From Pseudomonadota bacterium (lineage in GTDB: Bacteria; Pseudomonadota; Gammaproteobacteria; UBA5335), in contig JAXHTV010000012.1 in the NCBI GenBank assembly GCA_034189865.1, positions 1 to 64,000 on the forward strand: a stretch of DNA of 64,000 bases, in the 5' to 3' direction. The position numbers and the translations under genes are program-made. The notes beneath the pieces are model-generated. The model had not been told where the DNA came from. It searched no databases and was given only the letters and a program-made list of their open reading frames with translations. Shown here piece by piece: positions 41,922 through 50,075 of the stretch (position 1 is the stretch's first letter; each line of letters begins with the position of its first letter).

Positions 41922-42809
41922 TTGGCGCACGTATTTACGTGCATTGTCTGGGTGACGGCCTTCGGATGTCTGCTGTTGCCGTCAGCCGCTGACGCGTGGG
42001 GGCATGCGGGACATCGCATCATCTGCGAGATTGCCTGGCTTGAGATGAGTTCGCCGGTCCGCCGGGAGATACGCCGAATACTGGCAACGGAATCCCCGCG
42101 GACTCGTTTTACAGACGCATGCGTCTGGGCGGATCAGGTACGCGGCGATGAACGATACGATCACCTTAAGCCGCAACACTATGTGAACGTGCCCCGCAGC
42201 AGTCGACGGTTCGACATCGCTCGCAGTAGCTGCATGACACAAGGCTGTGTCGTTGATGCGGTTCGGACGTATGCTGATCAACTCGATGCTGGCGTATCGA
42301 ACCCGGAAGCGCGCGCGAAGGCACTCAAACTGTTTGCCCATTTCGTCGCCGACGTCCATCAGCCGCTGCACGTGGCGTACGCCGACGACCGGGGCGGCAA
42401 CGACGTCTGGGTGCGCTTTTCGGACGCTCAAGCGCTTCCTGCGAGGTGGTCCGATCAACCGACCAATCTTCACCGACTCTGGGATTCTTTGCTCGTGGAC
42501 TATCTCAGTTCGGATTGGCGCAGCTACGCGCAAGCGCTGCAGAAAGACGTCTCACCGGCGGAGCGCCGACAGTGGGCATCGTTCGAGCCGGAAGCCTGGG
42601 CGCAAGAATCCTACGAGCTGACGCGGACGGTGGTTTATGCATTAGGGCCGGATCAGCGGATTGATCGCCAATACCTGGAGCGCAACTCGCGAGTGGTCAA
42701 GGCGCAACTGCGAAAAGCCGGCGTGCGGCTGGCGCAGCAACTGATCGAGCGCCTCGATCCGGTTAGGCAGTGTCCGACTCAACCCCCGGCAGCGACATGC
42801 TGGCACTAA
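41922..42809 (+). CDS. Secreted S1/P1-type nuclease
   Basis: Zinc-dependent endonuclease/3'-nucleotidase of the P1/S1 fold, degrading single-stranded DNA or RNA outside the cytoplasm. 295 residues. Cleavage after the signal peptide (SAADA) would leave tryptophan as residue 1, as the zinc site needs: WGHAGH. Other ligands are visible in CVWADQ, HLKPQHYVNVP, HFVADVHQPLHV, GGNDVWV and NLHRLWDSLLVD. The TTG at 41922 has GAGAGG five bases upstream and begins a clean signal peptide, so I prefer it to the earlier TTG at 41871. Confidence 0.9.
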   Translation: MAHVFTCIVWVTAFGCLLLPSAADAWGHAGHRIICEIAWLEMSSPVRREIRRILATESPRTRFTDACVWADQVRGDERYDHLKPQHYVNVPRSSRRFDIARSSCMTQGCVVDAVRTYADQLDAGVSNPEARAKALKLFAHFVADVHQPLHVAYADDRGGNDVWVRFSDAQALPARWSDQPTNLHRLWDSLLVDYLSSDWRSYAQALQKDVSPAERRQWASFEPEAWAQESYELTRTVVYALGPDQRIDRQYLERNSRVVKAQLRKAGVRLAQQLIERLDPVRQCPTQPPAATCWH

Positions 42810-42828
42810 CCGGGGGTAGGTTTGGGCT

Positions 42829-43230
42829 CTATAGATTGCTATGGCTGATACTGATGGGGGTGAAACCCTGTAGTAGCGGCCCAAAAATCGGTCCGTATTC
42901 GGTGAAGCTCAGCCCGACACCAAGTATCAGCGTGGCCGGGGGCGAGATGATATTGGCGCTGGTGATGGCAACGCGGCGAGAGAACCGAGTCAGGCGCGGT
43001 AGCCGCTGCTCCACGATGCGTGCGGCTCCGCTGATCGGGATCGGGCCAAGCATGAGGTTTGCTTCTGTTAAGTCGTTGACTTCAATGGCAAATTGATCGG
43101 CCAGTGAGATCGAAATTGCCTGGCCATGCACCGCTCTCAGTTCACGGTCCGTTAGGGATTCAAGTTCCGCATGCGCCACCCACGGAATTAGAAACGCAAT
43201 CGCTAAAATTGCCGTGAAAGCACTTCTCAT
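42829..43230 (-). CDS. Exported protein with LTDxEL-V-GQ motif, function unknown
   Basis: 133 residues. Signal peptide (AFTAILAIAFLIPWVAHA), then ELESLTDRELRAVHGQ, a motif found right after the signal in a class of gammaproteobacterial exported proteins (DUF6160-like). The rest is hydrophobic/beta-rich (ISISLADQFAIEVND and TLILGVGLSFTEYG) and might form amyloid-like or filament subunits; that is inference. AAGGAG lies 9 bases before the ATG. Convergent with the nuclease gene. Confidence 0.68.
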   Translation of the reverse strand: MRSAFTAILAIAFLIPWVAHAELESLTDRELRAVHGQAISISLADQFAIEVNDLTEANLMLGPIPISGAARIVEQRLPRLTRFSRRVAITSANIISPPATLILGVGLSFTEYGPIFGPLLQGFTPISISHSNL

Positions 43231-43513
43231 AACCCCGGTCTCCTTTGTGTTGAATCAGATTCGTTGCCTGACCAAAATTTTTGGTGAGGGAAGCGTATCG
43301 AACCATTTAACGGCCGACGCCGATGTTTCCGCAGCTTCGGTTGTGAGCTGGGATGTTCAGTACGTTTCAACTTTAGCTGGCGTTCGCGGAGCTGGCGAGT
43401 CGCGCTGCTGGCGATGGGGTGTTGTGGTGTCGCTGTGCTACTTTCAGTTCGGAGTGCCGGGATCTTCGTGGCGGGCGCGTTGCGTGACATACGAGATTGT
43501 GAGGGAGCGTTTT

Positions 43514-44554
43514 ATGATCAAAGAGGTCTTGGGGGTCGGGTTTGTTGTTATCTCCCTTTTGTGCATGTTGCCAAGTTCGGCCGCCGCCAGTTCCGATACC
43601 GATTTTAAATGGGGCCTGGTTGCCTATCATGTCAACTTCCCCGGTTACGAACTTTATCCCGATGATTTTCTGCGCATCGCCGGTAACGGTATTCAATGGA
43701 TCCGTATCGATTTCGCTTGGGGGCGTTTGGAACCGACTCGGGATGCGCCGTTCGATTTCACCTACTTCGACATGGTGGTGCAGGAGGCGAGAAAGAACGG
43801 ACTGCGAATCGTCGGAACCCTGGGTACTGGATACAATACGCTGCAGCGACCGGTTGCCCCGTTATGGACTCAGGCTTTGAGCGGTGGGGATTACGCGCGG
43901 AAGATCGCACAATATGCCGATGCGGTGGTTGAACGCTACGCTGCTGATGTCGACGCATGGGCACTGGAAAACGAGCAGCATTTGGCGCTCATACATGTCT
44001 TGACGCGATGGCGGTTTCGATTGTTTCGCCCCGAGATTAACGACCGGATCATGCTGGCTTTGTCGGACGCGGTGCAAGAGTACGATCCCACGGCGGAGGC
44101 CATTCTCACGGTATCGGCGGCGGGATTTGAGCCGTTTGTTCGGCGGATGGAAGGGCTGATTCAGTTCGATTCCATCGGCTTGTATACCTATCCTGTGTCC
44201 TTTGTGCCCTTTGTGGTTGAACCGGATGGCTTTGACGAACAAATCGCCAACGAGATTGCTCTCGTCAAATCGGTGGCAGATGGGCGCGATGTCATCTTGT
44301 TGGAGACCGGCTACCAAACCCCCACTCCAGGCCTTGGACGCACCGAGTCGTTGCAGGCGCGGTATATCGAGTCCATTGCCCGATCGGCCGTAGACGGCGG
44401 TGCCCAGGGCTTGTTTATCTATCAATATCTGGATAACCCGGACGAATGGCTCCCTCGGGAGGAAGCCTTCGGTTTGGTTCGAGCCGATGGCGAGCGTACC
44501 CCCAAGCCGGCTTGGATCCGCTACGGTGAGGTCATCCAGGCCTATACGCCTTAG
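43514..44554 (+). CDS. Secreted TIM-barrel glycosidase-like protein
   Basis: 346 residues with a signal peptide (cleavage after SSAAA). The mature protein follows the glycoside-hydrolase clan A pattern: WIRIDFAWGRLEP strand, WALENEQH at about residue 155 with the acid/base-type glutamate, and VILLETGYQTP at about 260 with a nucleophile-type glutamate. FIYQYLDNPDEW and AFGLVRADGERTPKPAW close the barrel. Substrate unknown. GAGGGAG sits six bases before the ATG; the frame further up overlaps the divergent gene and was rejected. Confidence 0.75.
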   Translation: MIKEVLGVGFVVISLLCMLPSSAAASSDTDFKWGLVAYHVNFPGYELYPDDFLRIAGNGIQWIRIDFAWGRLEPTRDAPFDFTYFDMVVQEARKNGLRIVGTLGTGYNTLQRPVAPLWTQALSGGDYARKIAQYADAVVERYAADVDAWALENEQHLALIHVLTRWRFRLFRPEINDRIMLALSDAVQEYDPTAEAILTVSAAGFEPFVRRMEGLIQFDSIGLYTYPVSFVPFVVEPDGFDEQIANEIALVKSVADGRDVILLETGYQTPTPGLGRTESLQARYIESIARSAVDGGAQGLFIYQYLDNPDEWLPREEAFGLVRADGERTPKPAWIRYGEVIQAYTP

Positions 44555-44646
44555 GGGGGCGTAGCTTGCCGGTCGGGAGAGCGTGGCCACCGGCGAGGGC
44601 GCGCGCGTTGACGGCCGCGGGTTCATTTTTTCTATGACAAAAACGG

Positions 44647-44668
44647 TATTAATTTAGAGTTATTAATT
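44647..44668 (+). repeat. AT-rich direct repeat upstream of cysH
   Basis: TATTAATT occurs twice, 14 bases apart, in the only markedly AT-rich stretch of the region. It is followed by TTGACT at 44675-44680. It could be an UP element or a LysR-type (CysB-like) site for cysH. No good -10 box follows at standard spacing, so the promoter assignment is weak. Confidence 0.4.
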
Positions 44669-44759
44669 CCTTTATTGACTATGCGAGCGGCTGATATGGT
44701 GTCGTCTATCACGGGGTTTTGCCCCTTGTCGATCATGAGTCCGGAGTCTGTCGTTCGCC

Positions 44760-45497
44760 ATGTCCGTACTGAGGGCTGTCAATTCGAGAGAAGACAAGCT
44801 GGCCGCCATTTTAGGCAGTTTGGATTCACTCAACCACGAGTTGGAATCCGAGTCCGCCCAAGCGCGGGTGGCTTGGGCGCTCGAGCAGTTCCCCGAGCGG
44901 TTGGTTCTGTCGTCCAGTTTCGGTGCTCAGTCCGCGGTCTCTTTGCATCTGGTCACCCGTCAGCGCCCCGATATTCCCGTCATCCTGATCGATACCGGAT
45001 ATTTGTTTCCCGAAACCTATCGGTTCATTGACGAACTCGCCGATCGACTGCAGTTAAACCTGCACGTTTACCAACCGCGCATGACCTCGGCCTGGCAGGA
45101 AGCGCGCTACGGCAAACTTTGGGAGCAAGGTGTCGAGGGGCTTGATCAGTACCACGAAATAAACAAAGTAGAGCCGATGCGCCGCGCCTTGGAAACCTTA
45201 GGTGCGGGCGCGTGGATCACCGGGTTGCGGCGGCAGCAAGCGTCTACACGGGCCAACCTGAACGTACTCGGCGAACAAAACGGCCGCTTGAAGATTCATC
45301 CCATCGTCGATTGGACGGATCGGGATATCTTTCGCTATATGACCCAATACGACTTGCCGTATCACCCGTTGTGGCACCAGGGCTATGTGTCCATTGGCGA
45401 TGTCCATACGACGCGACGATTGGCCGATGGCATGACAGAAGAAGAAACGCGTTTTTTCGGCCTCAAACGCGAATGTGGTTTACACGACAAAGTGTGA
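44760..45497 (+). CDS. cysH: Phosphoadenylyl-sulfate (PAPS) reductase
   Basis: Reduces activated sulfate to sulfite with thioredoxin as donor. 245 residues with [10 protein letters not shown] (PP-loop-like), [13 protein letters not shown], and the C-terminal active-site ECGLH. The two CC pairs that bind the iron-sulfur cluster in APS reductases are missing, so PAPS is the likely substrate. No other cys genes are adjacent; cimA follows. Confidence 0.93.
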   Translation: MSVLRAVNSREDKLAAILGSLDSLNHELESESAQARVAWALEQFPERLVLSSSFGAQSAVSLHLVTRQRPDIPVILIDTGYLFPETYRFIDELADRLQLNLHVYQPRMTSAWQEARYGKLWEQGVEGLDQYHEINKVEPMRRALETLGAGAWITGLRRQQASTRANLNVLGEQNGRLKIHPIVDWTDRDIFRYMTQYDLPYHPLWHQGYVSIGDVHTTRRLADGMTEEETRFFGLKRECGLHDKV

Positions 45498-45584
45498 GCT
45501 GTCCGCCCACGCCGTCCGGTTGATCCCCCCCGTTTCTGATTCGCGCGTCCAACCGGGCTGTAAACCATCCACCGAGCCGGGGCG

Positions 45585-45612
45585 TTCGCCCGCTGTCACA
45601 TCCCGCTATAAT
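45585..45612 (+). promoter_or_regulatory. Putative cimA promoter
   Basis: A perfect TATAAT at 45607-45612, with a poor -35 (TTCGCC, 45585-45590) 16 bases upstream. A start near 45619 would leave a leader of about 27 bases to the ATG at 45646. Confidence 0.45.
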
Positions 45613-45645
45613 CCTTCTCTGAAATTCAGCGGCGATGATCATGAT

Positions 45646-47274
45646 ATGGGGGCGCATCAGGTGAGCGATATCGGCACCACACGGCGTGTTTATCTGTACG
45701 ACAGCACCCTTCGGGATGGCCAGCAGACCCAGGGGATCGATTTTACGGTGGGCGACAAAATCGCTATCGCCCATGAGCTCGACCTGTTGGGGATCGACTA
45801 TGTCGAAGGCGGTTGGCCCGGGGCCAATCCCACCGACGATGCGTTTTTCGCCGAAGCGCCCGCTTTTCATCATGCTCGGCTGAGCGCGTTTGGGATGACG
45901 CGTCGTCCCGGTCGGGCGCCTAGCGACGATCCCGCCTTGGCCGCCATTGTCCACAGTCCGGCGCCGGTGGTCTGCCTTGTTGGAAAAACCTGGGATTTTC
46001 ATGTCGAGGTCGCCTTGCGGAGCGCGCTCGACGAAAATCTGGTGATGATCGCCGACAGCATCGCCTATGCCCGGGAACATAAAGACGAAGTGATGTTTGA
46101 TGCGGAGCATTTCTTCGACGGCTACAAAGCCAACCCCGATTACGCCATCCGTTGTTTGCAATCAGCCCTGGACGCCGGTGCGCGTTGGATCGTGCTGTGC
46201 GACACCAATGGCGGCACCTTGCCCCATGAGGTCTCCCGCATCGCCGCGGATGTGATTCGACATATTCCGGGTGACCGGCTCGGTATTCATTGTCACGACG
46301 ACACCGGTAACGCAGTAGCCAACAGTCTGGCGGCGGTCATGGCTGGCGTTTGCCAGATTCAAGGCACCCTCAACGGTCTGGGCGAGCGCTGTGGCAACGC
46401 CAATCTGATCACCTTGTTGCCGACGCTGATGCTGAAACTGGGTTTTGAAACAGGGGTGGATACTGACAAACTTCGGCAGCTCACACACGTCTCCCGGGTG
46501 GTGGATGAACGCTTGAACCGGGCACACAATCGCCATGCACCGTATGTCGGCGAGAATGCTTTTGCCCACAAAGGCGGTTTGCATGTCTCAGCGGTAGGCA
46601 AAGATCCGCGAAGCTACGAACACATCACCCCCGAGCAGGTCGGAAACAGCCGGAAAATTCTGGTTTCGGATCAGGCAGGACGGTCAAACGTGCTGTCATT
46701 GCTGAACGAAGTTGGGGTGGTTTATCCACCCAACGACCCCCGAATCGATCAATTGGTCCGGATGGTGAAAGAGCGGGAGTTCGCCGGCTACGCCTATGAT
46801 GGTGCAGAGGCCAGTTTCGAACTGCTGGCTCGGGCTTTGCTCGAAGACATGCCGATGCATTTCGAGCTGGTGACTTTCCGCGTCATGGACGAGCATCGCC
46901 AAACCCCCGATGGTGGTCGTTTTAATGTGTCCGAGGCCACCATGAAGCTGTCGGTGGACGGTGAGTTACATATGACCGTGGCAGAAGGCATCGGGCCGGT
47001 CAACGCTTTGGACCGTGCCTTGCGCAAAGCCTTGCTGCCGGCTTATCCGAGCTTGGCGGATTTGCGGCTGGTGGACTACAAAGTCCGTATTCTCACCTCT
47101 AACGCCGGGACCGAGGCGGTCACGCGGGTGATGATTGAAAGCGCGGATAACTCCGGCAAGCGTTGGACCACGGTGGGTGCTTCCAGTAACGTGATTGAGG
47201 CGTCATGGGAAGCGCTGTCCGATGCCATCACCTATAAGCTTTATCACGACACAGCGAGTCCGCAAGCCGGTTAG
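45646..47274 (+). CDS. cimA: (R)-citramalate synthase
   Basis: Condenses pyruvate and acetyl-CoA to citramalate, a threonine-independent entry to isoleucine synthesis. 542 residues. HMGL-like TIM barrel with YDSTLRDGQQTQG, IDYVEGGWPGANPTD and metal-binding HCHDDTGNAVANS, then a LeuA-type allosteric domain (about 400-530). The long class with EGGWPGANPTD is CimA rather than isopropylmalate synthase. The ATG at 45646 lies just after a perfect -10; GTG at 45661 is possible. Confidence 0.93.
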   Translation: MGAHQVSDIGTTRRVYLYDSTLRDGQQTQGIDFTVGDKIAIAHELDLLGIDYVEGGWPGANPTDDAFFAEAPAFHHARLSAFGMTRRPGRAPSDDPALAAIVHSPAPVVCLVGKTWDFHVEVALRSALDENLVMIADSIAYAREHKDEVMFDAEHFFDGYKANPDYAIRCLQSALDAGARWIVLCDTNGGTLPHEVSRIAADVIRHIPGDRLGIHCHDDTGNAVANSLAAVMAGVCQIQGTLNGLGERCGNANLITLLPTLMLKLGFETGVDTDKLRQLTHVSRVVDERLNRAHNRHAPYVGENAFAHKGGLHVSAVGKDPRSYEHITPEQVGNSRKILVSDQAGRSNVLSLLNEVGVVYPPNDPRIDQLVRMVKEREFAGYAYDGAEASFELLARALLEDMPMHFELVTFRVMDEHRQTPDGGRFNVSEATMKLSVDGELHMTVAEGIGPVNALDRALRKALLPAYPSLADLRLVDYKVRILTSNAGTEAVTRVMIESADNSGKRWTTVGASSNVIEASWEALSDAITYKLYHDTASPQAG

Positions 47275-47307
47275 CGGCGAGATATACCAACCTGGAGGAT
47301 ACCGACT

Positions 47308-48324
47308 ATGGCGAGCATGATGGCGGCACAGATTTCTGCTCCCGGTGGCGAGTTCGAACTGGTTGAGCGGCCAATTCCCGAGCCTGGTCCTGGGCAGGTG
47401 CGGGTGCGGGTGGAAGCCTGTGGAATCTGCCACAGCGACGCTTTTGTCAAGGATGGTGCGTTTCCGGGACTGACCTATCCGCGCGTACCTGGACACGAAG
47501 TGGCGGGGGTCGTCGATTCGGTAGGCTCCGATATCGCCGCCTGGAAAGTGGGACAGCGAGTGGGCGTGGGCTGGCATGGTGGGCATTGCTTTCATTGCGA
47601 TTCCTGCCGGCGCGGCGATTTCGTGACTTGCGAAAATCAGCAGGTCTGCGGCATCAGTTACGATGGGGGCTACGCGGAATACATGATCGCTCCCCCCGAA
47701 GCGTTGGTGGCCATCCCGGATGCCCTAGCTGCCAGGGAAGCGGCACCGCTGCTGTGTGCCGGAATCACCACCTACAATGCGTTGCGTCATTCCGGGGCTC
47801 GTCCGGGCGACTTGGTGGCTGTCCAAGGCATCGGCGGACTGGGTCACTTGGCGATCCAGTTTGCAGCACGAATGGGTTTTCGAACTGCGGCCTTGTCGCA
47901 AGGTCAAAACAAGGCCGTGTTGGCGCAAGAATTGGGCGCTCACCATTACATCGACGTGACGCGCGAAAATCCCGCCCAGTCTTTGCGCAGGTTGGGCGGC
48001 GCGCGCGCGATTATTGCCACGGCGCCGAACAGCGCTGCCATTTCCTCCGTCGTGGATGGTTTGGCGGTCGATGGACGTTTGCTGGTGGTGGCGGCCAGCG
48101 CCGAGCCGATTTCGGTGAGTCCGTTTCAGCTGATTATGCAAAGGCGCTCCATCATGGGTTGGCCGAGCGGGGCACCTTGCGATTCGGAGGAGACGGTGCA
48201 ATTCAGCGCGTTGGCGGGGATACGTCCGCGTATCGAATGTTTCCCGTTGCGAGATGTTGCCGAGGCCTATGCCCGCATGATCGAGAATCGAGCCCGATTT
48301 CGCGTCGTCTTGACGATGGGTTGA
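47308..48324 (+). CDS. Zinc-dependent alcohol dehydrogenase
   Basis: 338 residues, medium-chain dehydrogenase. Catalytic zinc ligands in CGICHSD and GHEVAGVV; four structural-zinc cysteines in HCFHCDSC and VTCENQ; nucleotide fold GIGGLGHLAIQFAARMG. Resembles the AdhP/Ahr aldehyde-reductase branch, and the cofactor specificity is not decided. TGGAGGA precedes the ATG. Confidence 0.9.
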   Translation: MASMMAAQISAPGGEFELVERPIPEPGPGQVRVRVEACGICHSDAFVKDGAFPGLTYPRVPGHEVAGVVDSVGSDIAAWKVGQRVGVGWHGGHCFHCDSCRRGDFVTCENQQVCGISYDGGYAEYMIAPPEALVAIPDALAAREAAPLLCAGITTYNALRHSGARPGDLVAVQGIGGLGHLAIQFAARMGFRTAALSQGQNKAVLAQELGAHHYIDVTRENPAQSLRRLGGARAIIATAPNSAAISSVVDGLAVDGRLLVVAASAEPISVSPFQLIMQRRSIMGWPSGAPCDSEETVQFSALAGIRPRIECFPLRDVAEAYARMIENRARFRVVLTMG

Positions 48325-48449
48325 TGTCATCAGATCCGGCGGGGGCAGCGATCTCGCCGTTGGAAACTAACACGGTTCGTGTCCCAAAGATCACTGTGGG
48401 TTTGTCGATAAGGGTTAGGCGTTATCGCCAGCTTGTCGACGGAGTAACC

Positions 48450-49937
48450 ATGCCGGATATTCATGACCTGGGACTGATCCTCAAGTCGAGGGTTCCGATC
48501 ATCGTGATCGAAACCCATGAAGAGCAACGGGCGCTGCAGACGCTTACCCGGCTATCGATTTCTCAAGGGTTGGATCTGTACACCTGGAGCGTGACGGCGG
48601 GTCTGTGCCGCCAACCGGGGGACGTTGAAACCGGTGCGGGCGTTAAAACCTCGCAGCCCGACCGGGCCCTGTCCCGCATCAAAAACATGGATCGGGACGG
48701 GCTGTTCGTCCTATTGGATTTCCACCCCTATCTGGAAGACGACCCGACTATTGTCCGCCTGATCAAGGATCTCGCCTTGGCGGAAGGTCGGCCCAAACGC
48801 CATTTGGTTTTCATCAGCCATCGTTTCGACTTGCCGGCGGAGCTGCACCGCTTGGCGGCTCGTTTTCAGTTGCGTATGCCGAATGAGAAACAGCTGGAAG
48901 CCATCGTCAAAGCCGAGGCTCAACATTGGAGCGAGATGCATCGCGGCGCACGAGTACGAACGGACCGCGCGACCTTGGAGCGTTTGGTGTTCAATCTGCG
49001 TGGTTTGACGCTCGCAGACGCCCGACGCGTGGTGCGCAAGGCCATCTATGACGATGGCGCGATCACCGAGGCTGACCTTCCGACGGTCAATCAGGCCAAG
49101 TTCGAGTTGATGAATCTCGACGGTGTGCTGCACTACGAGCTGGATACGGCGAAGTTTTCCGAGGTGGGTGGGTTTTTCAATCTAAAGCGTTGGGTCGAGG
49201 CGCGGGCCCTGGCGTTTCGGACTGCGGATCGCCGATCCGATTTGGACGCACCCAAAGGTGTCATGCTGATTGGCGTGCAAGGCGGGGGTAAGAGCCTGGC
49301 GGCCAAAGCGGTGGCCGGCATCTGGGGCTTGCCGCTGTTGCGATTGGACTTCGCCAGTCTCTACAACAAGTTCTACGGTGAGACGGAACGCAATCTGCGT
49401 GAAGCCTTGGCGCTGGCCGAGCGGATGGCGCCGTGCGTGCTGTGGATGGACGAACTGGAAAAAGGCATCGCCACCGACGGAAACGATGGGGGTACCTCGC
49501 GGCGGGTGCTCGGTACGCTGTTGACCTGGATGGCGGAGCGGACTGCCCCCGTTTTTATCGTCGCTACGTCGAATGATATTTCCCGCTTGCCGCCCGAATT
49601 GATTCGTAAGGGCCGATTGGATGAGATTTTTTTCGTTGATCTGCCCGACGAAGCGGTGCGGGCAGAAATTTTTCGAATTCATCTGGAACAGCGGGGCATC
49701 GATTATTCCGAGCTTGATCTTTCCGGCCTGGCCGGCGAAACGGACGGTTTCTCCGGTGCGGAAATTGAGCAGGCTGTGGTTTCCGCGCTCTATCAAGCCA
49801 CGGCGGAGGATTCGCCGTTAAATCAGGGCCGCCTGGAAAGCGAAATTCGAAATACCCGCCCACTGTCGGTGGTGATGGCGGAACCGATTCGGCAATTGAG
49901 GGCTTGGGCCCAAGGGCGTACCGTCCCGGTCGGTTAG
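48450..49937 (+). CDS. AAA-family ATPase, Ycf46-like
   Basis: 495 residues from the ATG at 48450. The N-terminal region (LGLILKSRVPIIVIETHEE) is the family's RecA-like inactive domain. The AAA module has Walker A GVQGGGKSLAAKAV near residue 275 and Walker B VLWMDELEK near 330. The second region of homology (IVATSNDISRLPPELIRKGRLDEIF) supplies sensor-1 and the arginine finger. Known from cyanobacteria and plastids (Ycf46, linked to inorganic-carbon use) and widespread but uncharacterised in bacteria. A much longer in-frame upstream reading lies over the dehydrogenase and is not used. Confidence 0.88.
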   Translation: MPDIHDLGLILKSRVPIIVIETHEEQRALQTLTRLSISQGLDLYTWSVTAGLCRQPGDVETGAGVKTSQPDRALSRIKNMDRDGLFVLLDFHPYLEDDPTIVRLIKDLALAEGRPKRHLVFISHRFDLPAELHRLAARFQLRMPNEKQLEAIVKAEAQHWSEMHRGARVRTDRATLERLVFNLRGLTLADARRVVRKAIYDDGAITEADLPTVNQAKFELMNLDGVLHYELDTAKFSEVGGFFNLKRWVEARALAFRTADRRSDLDAPKGVMLIGVQGGGKSLAAKAVAGIWGLPLLRLDFASLYNKFYGETERNLREALALAERMAPCVLWMDELEKGIATDGNDGGTSRRVLGTLLTWMAERTAPVFIVATSNDISRLPPELIRKGRLDEIFFVDLPDEAVRAEIFRIHLEQRGIDYSELDLSGLAGETDGFSGAEIEQAVVSALYQATAEDSPLNQGRLESEIRNTRPLSVVMAEPIRQLRAWAQGRTVPVG

Positions 49938-50075
49938 GGCGACATTTGCGCAGCCGACGGCCAACCTTCCGCCGGGCGGTCTGTTCAATGGTGAAACACT
50001 CGGCCATTATGGTTTGGGGGTGTGTCGTGTTTCCGTGTGTCACGATGAAATAATCCGCAAGGAGGCAGGTGAGCC

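Noticed and set aside
43214-43513. 100-codon upstream extension of the glycosidase-like gene
   Set aside because: It runs into the divergent gene's start, reads as non-protein-like sequence, and the ATG at 43514 has a good ribosome site and signal peptide.
44566-44594. Possible terminator after the glycosidase-like gene (GCCGGT ... ACCGGC)
   Set aside because: The six-base stem has a long loop, and the T-tract lies some 30 bases further on, so it is not convincing as an intrinsic terminator.
47586-48449. In-frame extension of the AAA ATPase back over the dehydrogenase
   Set aside because: The extension lies in another frame of a clearly real zinc dehydrogenase and shows no domain. The ATG at 48450 starts the conserved family region.
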